The notes under the pieces were generated by a model, which saw nothing but the letters and a program-made list of their open reading frames with translations, did no database searches and had not been told where the DNA came from. From Cupriavidus yeoncheonensis (lineage in GTDB: Bacteria > Pseudomonadota > Gammaproteobacteria > Burkholderiales > Burkholderiaceae), in contig NZ_CAJPUY010000013.1 of assembly GCF_905397275.1 (NCBI RefSeq), positions 62,001 to 126,000 on the forward strand: a DNA stretch of 64,000 bases, given 5' to 3'. How positions within the stretch are numbered: the stretch's first letter is position 1; each line of letters starts with the position of its first letter. Positions 36,770 to 45,815 of this stretch are shown here, in pieces. The translations under genes and the position numbers were made by a program.

Positions 36770-36788
36770 CCTACACCACGGGTGTAGG
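36770..36788. promoter_or_regulatory. Dyad upstream of the catabolic operon, candidate activator site
   Basis: CCTACACC (36770-36777) and GGTGTAGG (36781-36788) are perfect 8-base arms around ACG. No T-tract follows, so a terminator is unlikely. It lies 80 bases before the first acyl-CoA dehydrogenase, a suitable distance for an activator site. Confidence 0.6.
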
Positions 36789-36867
36789 GATTTCGCCCGC
36801 CCCCTCGCCCACACTGTCCTCATTGCGGAACCGATCCGGTGCCGCCAACGGATCGGGAGAGTCAGCA

Positions 36868-38007
36868 GTGGAAATCCAGCGCAGCGTTTACCGCGAAGAC
36901 CATGAAATGTTCCGCGCCACCGCGCGCCGCTTCTTCGAAACCGAGTGTGCGCCGCGCCAGGCCGCGTGGGACAAGGCCGGCCAGGTCGAACGCGACATCT
37001 GGCTGAAGGCCGGCCGGGAGGGCCTGCTGTGCGTCACCGTGCCTGAGGAATACGGCGGCGGCGGCGGCGACTTCGGACACGCAGCCGTGCTGGCCGAGGA
37101 ATACCACCGCTCCAGCGTGTCCGGCCCGAGCTTCTCGGTCCACTCCGATATCACCGCGCCGTACATCGTCCGCCTCGGCACCGAGGAGCAGAAGCACCGC
37201 TGGCTGCCGGAAATCTGCCGCGGCGAGAAGATCCTCGCCATCGCCATGACCGAGCCGGGCACGGGCTCCGACCTGAAGTCGATCCGCACCACGGCCGTGC
37301 GCGACGGCGACGACTTCGTCATCAATGGCAGCAAGACCTTCATCTCCAACGGGCTGACCGCCGACCTGATCGTCGTGGTCTGCAAGACCAACCCCTCTGC
37401 CGGCGCCAAGGGCGTGAGCCTGATCATGGTCGAGGCCGAGCGCGATGGGTTCCGGCGCGGCCGCAAGCTGGAGAAGGTCGGCCAGCACGCCGCCGACACG
37501 GCCGAGATGTTCTTCGACAACGTGCGCGTGCCCGCGAGCAATCTGATCGGCGTCGAGAACAGCGGTTTCATCCACCTGATGGAGGAACTGCCCCAGGAGC
37601 GGCTGATCATCGGCGTCTACTGCGCCGCGCGCCTGGAGCGCCAGCTCGAACTCACGCTCCAGTACGTCAAGGACCGCAGGGCGTTCGGCCAGGCCGTGTG
37701 GGATTTCCAGAACACGAAGTTCAAGCTGGCCGACATCAAGACGCAGGCCATCGCCGTGCGCACGATGATCGACTACTACATCGGCCAGCACATGGCGCGC
37801 AAGCTCACGCTCCAGGAAGCGGCCGTCGCCAAGCTGTTCGCCACCGAGACCATGTGGAAGTGCCTGGACGAAATGGTGCAACTGCACGGCGGCTACGGCT
37901 ACATGCTCGAGTACCCCATCGCCCGCTCGTTCGTCGACATGCGCGTGACGCGCATCTTCGGCGGCACCAGCGAAGTCCTGCGCGAGCTGATCTCGCGCAA
38001 GCTGTAA
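36868..38007 (+). CDS. Acyl-CoA dehydrogenase (long-chain/LCAD-like)
   Basis: A 379-residue FAD flavoprotein making trans-2-enoyl-CoA. GTG 36868 is the start, after GGGAGAG. Signatures: VTVPEEYGGGGGDFGHAAVL, AIAMTEPGTGSDLKSI, FISNGLTADLIVVVC, DRRAFGQAVWDFQNTKF and QLHGGYGYMLEYPIAR. The usual YEGTSE reads FGGTSEVLRELI, lacking Glu there, but LPQERL carries the alternative catalytic Glu seen in LCAD and isovaleryl-CoA types. It heads the cluster, followed 28 bases later by the thiolase-like gene. Confidence 0.95.
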   Translation: MEIQRSVYREDHEMFRATARRFFETECAPRQAAWDKAGQVERDIWLKAGREGLLCVTVPEEYGGGGGDFGHAAVLAEEYHRSSVSGPSFSVHSDITAPYIVRLGTEEQKHRWLPEICRGEKILAIAMTEPGTGSDLKSIRTTAVRDGDDFVINGSKTFISNGLTADLIVVVCKTNPSAGAKGVSLIMVEAERDGFRRGRKLEKVGQHAADTAEMFFDNVRVPASNLIGVENSGFIHLMEELPQERLIIGVYCAARLERQLELTLQYVKDRRAFGQAVWDFQNTKFKLADIKTQAIAVRTMIDYYIGQHMARKLTLQEAAVAKLFATETMWKCLDEMVQLHGGYGYMLEYPIARSFVDMRVTRIFGGTSEVLRELISRKL

Positions 38008-38035
38008 TGCCTGACATTCCAGGCAAGGAGTCAAT

Positions 38036-39223
38036 ATGAGTGAAAAAGTGCTGGTTGCCGGCGTCGGCATGATCCCGTTTTCCAAGCCGGGCGCAAGCCC
38101 GAGCTATACCGAGATGGGCGCCGAGGCCACGCGCCGCGCGCTGGCCGATGCCGGCATCGGCTACGACGACGTGCAGCAGGCCTTCGCCGGCTACGTCTAC
38201 GGCGATTCCACCTGCGGCCAGACCGCGCTGTACGAGGTCGGCATGACGGGCATTCCGATCGTCAACGTCAATAACAACTGCTCGACCGGCTCCACCGCGC
38301 TCTACCTCGCGCGCCAGGCCATCGCCACGGGCGACGCCGACTGCGTGCTGGCGCTGGGCTTCGAGCAGATGCAGGCCGGCCCGCTCAGGTCGTTCTGGAC
38401 CGACCGTCCCGTGACCCGCGCCCGCTTCCAGCCGATCATGCACAGCCTCACCGCCGACATGGACGGCATGCCGCAGGCGCTGCGCACCTTCGGCGGCGCC
38501 GGCCGCGAGTACATGCAGCGCTACGGCGCCGGCATGGAGACTTTCGCCGCGGTGCGCGCCAAGGCCAGCCGGCACGCGGCGAACAACCCGCTCGCACTGT
38601 TCCGCAAGGTGCTGACCACGGAAGACGTGCTGAACGACACCGTGCTGCTGCCCGGCGTGATGACGCGCCTGATGGCGTGTCCGCCGACCTGCGGCGGCGC
38701 GGCGGCCATCCTCGTGTCCGAACGCTTTGCCCGCAAGCACGGCCTGCGCACCGACGTGCAGATCCTGGCGCAGGCGCTGACCACCGACCCGCCCGCCTCG
38801 TTCGATCCGCCGTCCATGCTGAACTACGTCGGCACGCACATGACGCGCTCGGCGGCCAACAAGGTCTACGAGAAAGCCGGCATCGGCCCCGAGGACATCG
38901 ACGTCTGCGAACTGCACGACTGCTTCGCGCAAAACGAAGTCATCAGCTATGAGGCGCTCGGCTTCTGCCCCGAGGGTGGCGCCGAGAAGTTTGTGCGCGA
39001 CGGCGACAACACGTACGGCGGCAAGGTCGTGGTGGGACCGTCGGGCGGGCTGATGTCAAAGGGCCACCCGCTCGGCGCGACCGGGCTCGCGCAGTGCTTC
39101 GAGCTGACGCACCAGTTGCGCGGCACGGCCGAGCAGCGGCAGGTACCCGGCGCCAGGCTCGCGTTGCAGCATAACCTCGGACTCGGTGGCGCCTGCGTGG
39201 TGACGCTCTACGGCGGCAACTGA
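38036..39223 (+). CDS. Thiolase-like/SCP-x type lipid-transfer thiolase
   Basis: A 395-residue protein of the SCP-x thiolase-like family, which cleaves or condenses acyl-CoA chains and often handles branched or sterol-like side chains. The nucleophilic Cys is in NVNNNCSTGSTALYLA, the His in SGGLMSKGHPLGATGLAQC, and HNLGLGGACVV closes the site. The C-terminal Cys-Gly-His of standard thiolases is replaced by the HN-type motif. Confidence 0.9.
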   Translation: MSEKVLVAGVGMIPFSKPGASPSYTEMGAEATRRALADAGIGYDDVQQAFAGYVYGDSTCGQTALYEVGMTGIPIVNVNNNCSTGSTALYLARQAIATGDADCVLALGFEQMQAGPLRSFWTDRPVTRARFQPIMHSLTADMDGMPQALRTFGGAGREYMQRYGAGMETFAAVRAKASRHAANNPLALFRKVLTTEDVLNDTVLLPGVMTRLMACPPTCGGAAAILVSERFARKHGLRTDVQILAQALTTDPPASFDPPSMLNYVGTHMTRSAANKVYEKAGIGPEDIDVCELHDCFAQNEVISYEALGFCPEGGAEKFVRDGDNTYGGKVVVGPSGGLMSKGHPLGATGLAQCFELTHQLRGTAEQRQVPGARLALQHNLGLGGACVVTLYGGN

Positions 39224-39257
39224 GCGTCCCCCGCTCCGCAAGCATGGAGGAGACAAG

Positions 39258-40256
39258 ATGAGACAGACATTGTTCAGGCGCGTGCTGGGCCTCGGCCTGG
39301 CCTGCGCGACGCTGGCGCCGGCCATCGTGCCGACGCCCGCCGCCGCCACCGCCACCGACAACTATCCCTCGCGGCCGCTGCGTTTCATCGTGCCGCTGAC
39401 GCAGGGCAGCGGGTCCGACACCGTGACGCGCTTTATCGCCGAGCGTGTCGGCGTAGCGCTGGGCCAGCCGGCCATCGTCGAGAACCGCCCGGGAGCCGAC
39501 ACCGTGATCGCCGTGCAGAGCATGCTCAACGCCCCGGCCGACGGCTACAGCGTGCTGATGATCTCGCCGAGCGCAATGGTCATCAACCCCCTGGTGCACG
39601 CCAGCCTGCCTTACGAGCCCAGGCGCGATATCCGCCCGTTGGCCGCGGCCATCCGCGCCACGTCGGTGCTGGTGACCGGCCCGGCCTCGCCGTACCGCAC
39701 GTTCGCGGACCTGCTGGCCGGCGCCAGGCAGAAGCCGCGCTCGGTCAGCCTGGCGAACTATAGCTACCACTACCGGCTCGGCGCCCTCCAGATGCAGCAG
39801 ATGTCGGGCGTCGAGTTCAACCACATCCCGTACAAGGGCGCCTCGCAGGTGCAGACCGACGTGATGGGCGGTGCGGTGGACGGGGCGCTGCTGGACATCG
39901 GCGGTGCGCTGCCGCTGATCCGCGCCGGCAAGCTGCGTGCGCTTGCCGTCACGGGCAAGACGCGTCATCCCGAGCTGCCGAATGTTCCGACCGTCGCGGA
40001 AAGCGGCATACCGGGCTATGAGCTGACGGTCTGGATCGGCTTCGGCGTCAGCAGCAAGACGCCCGAGCCCGTCGCCGCCAGGCTTGAGGGCGCGCTGCTC
40101 CAGGCGATCAGCTCGCCCGCCTTCAAGACCTTCGCCGCCACGACCGCCTATGCGGACGTGCTGGGCCTGCCGGGCCCGAAGATGAGCCAGATGATCGACG
40201 CCGAGCGGACCCGCTACGGCGCGCTGGTCAAGACCTACGACGTCAGCGCGCGCTGA
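39258..40256 (+). CDS. Tripartite tricarboxylate-type (Bug/TctC) solute-binding receptor
   Basis: A 332-residue periplasmic receptor. ATG 39258 has a GGAGGAGA site; residues 1-32 form a signal peptide (basic start, VLGLGLACATLA core, cut near AAA). Mature features: YPSRPLRFIVPLTQGSGSDTVTRF, GQPAIVENRPGAD, FNHIPYKGASQ and AVTGKTRHPELPNVPTVAESGIPGYE. Bug receptors bind carboxylates; here it probably captures the cluster's substrate. The TctAB membrane partners are not in the window, so it may rely on a distant transporter or work as a sensor component. Confidence 0.93.
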   Translation: MRQTLFRRVLGLGLACATLAPAIVPTPAAATATDNYPSRPLRFIVPLTQGSGSDTVTRFIAERVGVALGQPAIVENRPGADTVIAVQSMLNAPADGYSVLMISPSAMVINPLVHASLPYEPRRDIRPLAAAIRATSVLVTGPASPYRTFADLLAGARQKPRSVSLANYSYHYRLGALQMQQMSGVEFNHIPYKGASQVQTDVMGGAVDGALLDIGGALPLIRAGKLRALAVTGKTRHPELPNVPTVAESGIPGYELTVWIGFGVSSKTPEPVAARLEGALLQAISSPAFKTFAATTAYADVLGLPGPKMSQMIDAERTRYGALVKTYDVSAR

Positions 40257-40323
40257 CGCTGACCGCCGCCCCTGCCGACCGGAGGTAGTGGCGGTAGCGG
40301 CGGTCCCACTGGAAGGAAACACC

Positions 40324-41253
40324 ATGCAGCAGATTTGCAAGGACCGAGTCGTCGTCGTCACGGGCGCCGCACGCGGCATTGGACGCGAGTACGCGCTGGA
40401 GTTCGCGCGCCAGGGCGCGAAAGTGGTCGTGAACGACCTCGGCGGCCGCAGCGACGGTTCGGGCGCGGCCAGCGAGCCGGCCATGGAAGTCGTCGCCGAA
40501 ATCGAGGCGCTCGGCGGCGAAGCCGTCGCCAGCTTCGACGACGTGGCCGACTGGGACGGCGCCCATCGCATGATCCGGACCGCCGTCGATCGCTTCGGCG
40601 GACTCGACGTGCTGGTCAACAACGCGGGCATCCTGCGCGACCGCACGCTCGCCAATATGTCGGAAGACGACTGGGACGCCGTGATCCGTGTCCACCTGCG
40701 CGGGACGTTCGCGCCGTCGCGCCATGCCGCCGCATACTGGCGCGACGAAAGCAAGGCGGGCCGGCAGCGCGCGGCGCGGCTGATCAACACCAGTTCGTCG
40801 TCGGGGCTCTACGGCAATCCGGGCCAGGCCAACTACGGCGCGGCGAAGGCCGGCGTCGCCACCATGTCGATCATCGCGGCACAGGAACTGGGCCGCTACG
40901 GCGTGACGGTCAACGCCATCTATCCCACCGCCATGAGCCGGATGACCGAGGCGCTCTTCGCCGCCAATCACTTCAAGCACGTCGAGGCCGCCCCCGAGGG
41001 CTTCAACCAGCTCGATCCGTCCAACGTCGCCCCGCTGGTCGCGTGGCTTGGCAGCGAGGCCTCCGGCGACATCACGGGGCGCGTATTTGGCGTGCGTGGC
41101 GGCCGCATCGTCGTGGCCGAAGGCTGGCACGCGGGCCCGCGTATCGAGAAGGCCGGGCGCTGGGACGCCGCCGAGCTTGGCGCGCTGATCCCCGCGCTGG
41201 TGCGCCAGGCCACCCCTAACGCCGAAGTTTCCGGCGAAATTCCCCGGGTCTGA
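40324..41253 (+). CDS. Short-chain dehydrogenase (3-hydroxyacyl-CoA type)
   Basis: A 309-residue SDR. Nucleotide loop VVVTGAARGIGREYALEFARQGAKVVVNDLGG, LDVLVNNAGILRD, Ser triad residue in NTSSSSGLYG and YGAAKAG for the Tyr-Lys pair. The NDLGG loop and overall length match the dehydrogenase domain of peroxisomal multifunctional enzyme 2, which oxidises 3-hydroxyacyl-CoA. It fits the third beta-oxidation step with the adjacent hydratase and thiolase. Confidence 0.93.
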   Translation: MQQICKDRVVVVTGAARGIGREYALEFARQGAKVVVNDLGGRSDGSGAASEPAMEVVAEIEALGGEAVASFDDVADWDGAHRMIRTAVDRFGGLDVLVNNAGILRDRTLANMSEDDWDAVIRVHLRGTFAPSRHAAAYWRDESKAGRQRAARLINTSSSSGLYGNPGQANYGAAKAGVATMSIIAAQELGRYGVTVNAIYPTAMSRMTEALFAANHFKHVEAAPEGFNQLDPSNVAPLVAWLGSEASGDITGRVFGVRGGRIVVAEGWHAGPRIEKAGRWDAAELGALIPALVRQATPNAEVSGEIPRV

Positions 41254-41268
41254 CCGGAGGCACACGCC

Positions 41269-42819
41269 ATGACGACTCCAAAATACCTCGGCGATCACGC
41301 CGCACTGACGCCGCACAAGCCTGCCGTCATCAACGGCACCACCGGCGACCGGCTGAGCTATCGCGAGCTCGATGAACGGTCGAACCGCTTCGCCCAGTAC
41401 CTGCATGCGCAGGGACTGCGGCGCGGCGACCATTTCGCGATCGTGCTGGAGAACAACATCCGCTGCTTCGAGCTGTGTTGGGCAGCGTTGCGCTCGGGCC
41501 TGCTGGTGACGCCGGTCAACCGCTATCTCACGGCGCCGGAAGCGGCCTACATCATCGCGGACAGCAATGCCCACGCCGTCGTGACCGCATGGGCGATGCG
41601 CGATCTCGCCGCCGAGTTGCGCGACCTGATCCCCGCCGGCTGCAAGCGGCTGATGATGGACGGCACCATTCCGGGCTGGGTCAGCTACGAGGAGGCCGTC
41701 GCAGGGCATCCCGCGGCACGGCTGGCGGATGAATGGCTAGGCGCCACGATGGTCTACAGCTCCGGCACCACGGGCCGTCCCAAGGGCATCATCCGCGCGC
41801 AGCCGGACGGCAAGGTCACCGCAGGCTCCGGCTCCGCGCGCCGCCCGCAGTTCGACCGCTACGGCTTCGACGCCGACACCGTCTACCTGTCGCCCGCGCC
41901 GCTGTACCACACGGCGCCGCTCGGCTACGGCCTGGAGACGCAGTTCGGCGGCGGCACGGTCGTGTTCATGGAGAAGTTCGATGCCGAGGAGGCACTGAGC
42001 CTGATCGGGCGCTACCGCGTCACCCACAGCCAGTGGGTGCCGACCATGTTCATCCGCATGCTGAAGCTGGACGCGGCAAAGCGCAGCGCGTACGACCTGT
42101 CGAGCCACCGCGTGGCAATCCATGCCGCCGCTCCTTGCCCGCAGGAAACCAAGCGCGAGATGATCGACTGGTGGGGCCCGATCCTGCACGAGTACTACGC
42201 CGCCACCGAAGGCAATGGCTCGACCACGCTCGACACGCACGAATGGCTCGCGCATCCGGGCTCGGTAGGCAAGGCGCTGCTCGGCCGCATCCGCATCTGC
42301 GACGACGACGGCAACGAACTGCCTGTCGGCGAGACCGGGACGGTGTACTTCGAGCGCGACACGCTGCCGTTCCACTACCACAACGATCCGGACAAGACGC
42401 GCGCCGCGCAGCACCCGCGCCATCCGACCTGGACCGCGGTGGGCGACGTGGGGCGTGTCGATGCCGACGGCTACCTGTACCTGACCGACCGCAAGGCGTT
42501 CATGATCATCTCGGGCGGCGTCAACATCTATCCGCAGGCGATCGAGGACGCGCTGGTGATCCACCCCAGCGTGGGCGACGCTGCCGTCATCGGCGTACCG
42601 AATGCCGAGATGGGCGAGGAAGTGAAGGCGATCGTGGAGCCGGCCGCGGGCGTCGAACCCGGGCCGGACCTGGCCGAGGAACTGCTCGCCTACCTGCGCA
42701 CGAAGGTGGCGAAATACATGGTGCCGCGCTCGATCGACTTCATCGACGCCATGCCCCGCCTGCCGACCGGCAAGCTGTACAAGACCGCATTGCGCGAGCG
42801 CTACTGGAAGCCATCATGA
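41269..42819 (+). CDS. Acyl-CoA synthetase (AMP-forming)
   Basis: A 516-residue ANL-family ligase that activates a carboxylic acid with ATP and CoA. Motifs: MVYSSGTTGRPKGIIR (P-loop), YYAATEGNGSTTLDT (motif II), YLTDRKAFMIISGGVNIYPQAIEDAL (hinge and A8) and the catalytic Lys in LPTGKLYKTALRERYW. It starts 15 bases after the SDR stop and overlaps the next gene by four bases. The acid is unidentified. Confidence 0.94.
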   Translation: MTTPKYLGDHAALTPHKPAVINGTTGDRLSYRELDERSNRFAQYLHAQGLRRGDHFAIVLENNIRCFELCWAALRSGLLVTPVNRYLTAPEAAYIIADSNAHAVVTAWAMRDLAAELRDLIPAGCKRLMMDGTIPGWVSYEEAVAGHPAARLADEWLGATMVYSSGTTGRPKGIIRAQPDGKVTAGSGSARRPQFDRYGFDADTVYLSPAPLYHTAPLGYGLETQFGGGTVVFMEKFDAEEALSLIGRYRVTHSQWVPTMFIRMLKLDAAKRSAYDLSSHRVAIHAAAPCPQETKREMIDWWGPILHEYYAATEGNGSTTLDTHEWLAHPGSVGKALLGRIRICDDDGNELPVGETGTVYFERDTLPFHYHNDPDKTRAAQHPRHPTWTAVGDVGRVDADGYLYLTDRKAFMIISGGVNIYPQAIEDALVIHPSVGDAAVIGVPNAEMGEEVKAIVEPAAGVEPGPDLAEELLAYLRTKVAKYMVPRSIDFIDAMPRLPTGKLYKTALRERYWKPS

Positions 42820-43808
42820 CGCTCGCGCCGTTCCGGACACGGTTGACCGACCTGTTCGACATCCGTCATCCGCTGCTGCTGGGCGGCATGCACCATCTGG
42901 GCGAGTCCGGCGTAGTGGCCGCCGTGGTCAACGCCGGGGCGATGGGCTTCATCACGGCGCGCTCGTTCGCCACGCCCGACGCGCTGCGGCAGGACTTGCG
43001 CCGTTGCCGTGAACTGACCTGCGGCAAGCCGTTCGGTGTCAATCTGACGCTGGCGCGCCGCGCCGGCCACAACGATGCCGTGCAGGACTGGATCCGCATT
43101 GCGCTCGACGAGGGGGTGCGCCATTTCGAGAGCGCGGGAAATTCGCCCGCCGATCTGGTTGGCCCGATCCAGCGCGCGGGCGGCGTCTTGATCCACAAGT
43201 GCCCCAGCGTGCGCCACGCATTGTCTGCAGAGCGCCTTGGCGTCGACGCCGTAGCGCTGGTGGGGCTTGAGGAAGGCGGCCATCCCGGTGCCAACAAGTT
43301 GTCGGCCTTCGTCAACGGCGCCTTCGCGCTCGAGCGCATACGCGTGCCGCTGGTCATCGGTGGCGGCATCGGCAGCGGCCGCCAGATTGCGGCGGCGCTG
43401 GCGATGGGCGCCGACGGCGTCGTGATGGGCAGCCGCTTCATGGTGGCGGAAGAGATCATCGCGCACGAGGCGCTGAAGGCGCGCATCGTGGCTGCCGATG
43501 AACATTGTTCGGTCACCATCCTCGACTCGCTCGGCGATACCTGGCGCGTCCTGGCCAATGACACAGCCCGCGCGGTGCAGCAGCGCGAAGCGCAGGGCGC
43601 ACGCTCGCATGCCGAATTCGGCGACATGATCCTGTCGGCACGCACGCGGGAACGCGTGTACGAAGGCGGCGACGTCGAGGCGGGCATCGTCTCGCTCGGT
43701 CCGGCCGGCGGATTCGCCGATCGCATCGAGCCGGCCGGTGCCATCGTCGCGCGGCTGATGGCCGACGCGCGGCATGCCACCGCACGCGTCGGCGCCCTCA
43801 TGTCGTGA
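42816..43808 (+). CDS. Nitronate monooxygenase-family flavin oxidoreductase
   Basis: A 330-residue FMN TIM-barrel enzyme of the 2-nitropropane dioxygenase/FabK-like group: HPLLLGGMHHLGESGVVAAVVNAGAMGFI, KPFGVNLTLA, AVALVGLEEGGHPG, LVIGGGIGSGRQIAAALAMGADGVVMGSRFM. The EEGGHPG sequence matches the family's conserved (E/Q)xGGH motif. Its start overlaps the ligase stop (ATGA). In a CoA pathway it may act as an enoyl-CoA reductase rather than on nitroalkanes (inference). Confidence 0.88.
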   Translation: MTLAPFRTRLTDLFDIRHPLLLGGMHHLGESGVVAAVVNAGAMGFITARSFATPDALRQDLRRCRELTCGKPFGVNLTLARRAGHNDAVQDWIRIALDEGVRHFESAGNSPADLVGPIQRAGGVLIHKCPSVRHALSAERLGVDAVALVGLEEGGHPGANKLSAFVNGAFALERIRVPLVIGGGIGSGRQIAAALAMGADGVVMGSRFMVAEEIIAHEALKARIVAADEHCSVTILDSLGDTWRVLANDTARAVQQREAQGARSHAEFGDMILSARTRERVYEGGDVEAGIVSLGPAGGFADRIEPAGAIVARLMADARHATARVGALMS

Positions 43809-43845
43809 CGGCACTTTGTACAAGAAGCGATACAGGAGACCCCAA

Positions 43846-44619
43846 ATGCAACCTCATCAAGACTCCCGGGACATCGCCGTGCGCCATGACGGCCACGTGG
43901 CGATCGTCGAGCTGGTACGTCCGCCCCACAACTACTTCGACGAGGCGTTGATCCATGACCTCGTTGCGATCTTCGAACGCCTCGACGACGATGCGTCGTG
44001 CCGCGTCATTGTGCTCGCCGCGCAGGGCAAGGCCTTCTGCGCCGGCGCCGATTTCACGGGCGGCCCCACCGATCCACAGATGCCGCGCCGGCTCTACAAG
44101 CACGCCGTGCGCCTGTTTCGCACGCGCAAGCCGATCGTCGCCGCGGTACATGGCCCGGCCATCGGCGGCGGCGTCGGGCTCGCCCTGGTGGCCGACTTCC
44201 GCGTGACCTGCGACGCCGCGCGCTTCGCGGTCAATTTCAACCGGCTCGGCATCCATCCGGGCTTCGGGCTGTCGGTCACGCTGCCTCGCCTGCTCGGCGT
44301 GCAGCAGGCGACGAAGCTGTTGTTCACCGGACGCCGGATCACCGGCCGGGAGGCGGTCGAAATCGGTCTCGCCGACGTGCTGGCGCCGGACGACGCCGTG
44401 CTCGAGCACGCCGTGATGTTCGCGCAGGACATCGCGGCATCGGCACCGCTGGCCGTGATGTCGACCCGCGCCACGCTGCGCCAGGGCTTGGCCGACGCCG
44501 TGTCAGGCGCCGTGGACCGCGAGGCGTCTGAACAGGAATGGCAGGTGCGGACCGCCGATTTCGCCGAAGGCGTGGCCGCGACGGCCGCGCGCCGCGCCGC
44601 CGTATTCGTGGGGAAATAG
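43846..44619 (+). CDS. Enoyl-CoA hydratase/isomerase family protein
   Basis: A 257-residue crotonase. ATG 43846 follows CAGGAGA. The oxyanion segment is CRVIVLAAQGKAFCAGADF and AAVHGPAIGGGVGLALVADFRVTC; the catalytic-site region reads RLGIHPGFGLSVTLPRLLG, with Gly where one hydratase Glu would lie, so strict hydratase activity is uncertain. It is two bases upstream of the next acyl-CoA dehydrogenase. Confidence 0.9.
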   Translation: MQPHQDSRDIAVRHDGHVAIVELVRPPHNYFDEALIHDLVAIFERLDDDASCRVIVLAAQGKAFCAGADFTGGPTDPQMPRRLYKHAVRLFRTRKPIVAAVHGPAIGGGVGLALVADFRVTCDAARFAVNFNRLGIHPGFGLSVTLPRLLGVQQATKLLFTGRRITGREAVEIGLADVLAPDDAVLEHAVMFAQDIAASAPLAVMSTRATLRQGLADAVSGAVDREASEQEWQVRTADFAEGVAATAARRAAVFVGK

Positions 44620-44621
44620 TG

Positions 44622-45782
44622 ATGCTGAGTCAGTTGCTGCAAACCTTCCGCCTCGCCCAGCTTCCGCCCGAGGCCGAGGCCTTCCGCGCCGAAGTCAGGC
44701 AATTCCTCGCCGAACACCAGCCGACGGCGTCCGCCGACCGCCGCGCGCGCTCGTGGATGGGGTTCGACGCCGATTTCAGCCGCCGCCTCGCCGCGCGCGG
44801 CTGGGTCGGCCTGACGCTGCCGCCCGCCTACGGCGGCGCGGGCCTCGATGCGTTCCGCCGCTTCGTGCTCGTCGAGGAACTGCTGAGCACGGGCGCGCCG
44901 GTCGCCGCGCACTGGATCGCCGACCGCCAAAGCGGTCCGCAGATCCTGCGCTATGGCAGCGAAGTGCAGCGGCAGTTCTACCTGCCGCGCCTGTGCCGTG
45001 GCGAGGCGTTCTTCTGCATCGGCATGAGTGAGCCCAATTCCGGCTCCGACCTCGCCAGCGTGCGCAGCCGCGCCACCCGGACCGAGACGGGCTGGCGGCT
45101 GAACGGCCAGAAGATCTGGACCACCAATGCCCATCACTGCCAGTACATGATCGCGCTGGTGCGCACGTCGGGCGCACCGGAGGACAAGCAGAAAGGGCTG
45201 TCTCAATTTATCGTCGACCTGTCGCTGCCGGGCGTCACGATCCGCCCGATCCAAGATCTCACGGGCGACGCGCATTTCTGCGAAGTCGTCTTCGACAACG
45301 TCGAGCTTGCCGCCGATACGCTGATCGGCGACGAAGGCAGCGGCTGGGAGCAGGTCAATGCCGAACTCGCCTTCGAGCGCAGCGGGCCGGAGCGCATCTA
45401 TTCGAGCGTGGTGCTGCTCGACCTGTGGGCGAACCACCTGCGCCGCCATGGCGCCACGCGCGAACAGTCCGCCGCGCTCGGTCGATTCGTCACGCATATC
45501 GCCGCGCTGCGCAGTATGTCGGTCGCCGTGACGGCCAAGCTTGCGCGTCACGAAAGCCCGGTGGTCGAGGCCGCGCTCGTGAAGGACCTCGGCACGGAAA
45601 TCGAACAGGCCATTCCGGCCTGCATCGAATCCGCGATGGCCGCCGACCCGGACGCGCCGCCCGACCCCGAGTTGTACCGCACGGTCGCATACCTGAGCCA
45701 GATCTCGCCGACCTTCTCGCTGCGCGGCGGCACCCGCGAAATCCTGCGCGGCATGATCGCGCGCGCGTTGGGCTTGCGCTGA
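44622..45782 (+). CDS. Acyl-CoA dehydrogenase (FadE-like, probable alpha subunit)
   Basis: A 386-residue flavoprotein: PPAYGGAGLDAFRRFVLVEELL, CIGMSEPNSGSDLASVRSRA, WRLNGQKIWTTNAHHCQYMI, FERSGPERIYSS and SLRGGTREILRGMI. It overlaps the hydratase region (start two bases after its stop) and is followed 33 bases later by a shorter dehydrogenase-like gene. Adjacent long-short pairs of this kind form alpha2-beta2 enzymes in steroid and branched-side-chain degradation, a plausible model here. Confidence 0.92.
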   Translation: MLSQLLQTFRLAQLPPEAEAFRAEVRQFLAEHQPTASADRRARSWMGFDADFSRRLAARGWVGLTLPPAYGGAGLDAFRRFVLVEELLSTGAPVAAHWIADRQSGPQILRYGSEVQRQFYLPRLCRGEAFFCIGMSEPNSGSDLASVRSRATRTETGWRLNGQKIWTTNAHHCQYMIALVRTSGAPEDKQKGLSQFIVDLSLPGVTIRPIQDLTGDAHFCEVVFDNVELAADTLIGDEGSGWEQVNAELAFERSGPERIYSSVVLLDLWANHLRRHGATREQSAALGRFVTHIAALRSMSVAVTAKLARHESPVVEAALVKDLGTEIEQAIPACIESAMAADPDAPPDPELYRTVAYLSQISPTFSLRGGTREILRGMIARALGLR

Positions 45783-45815
45783 GGCGCCCCCGCAGGCCAT
45801 ATACGGGAGACCACC

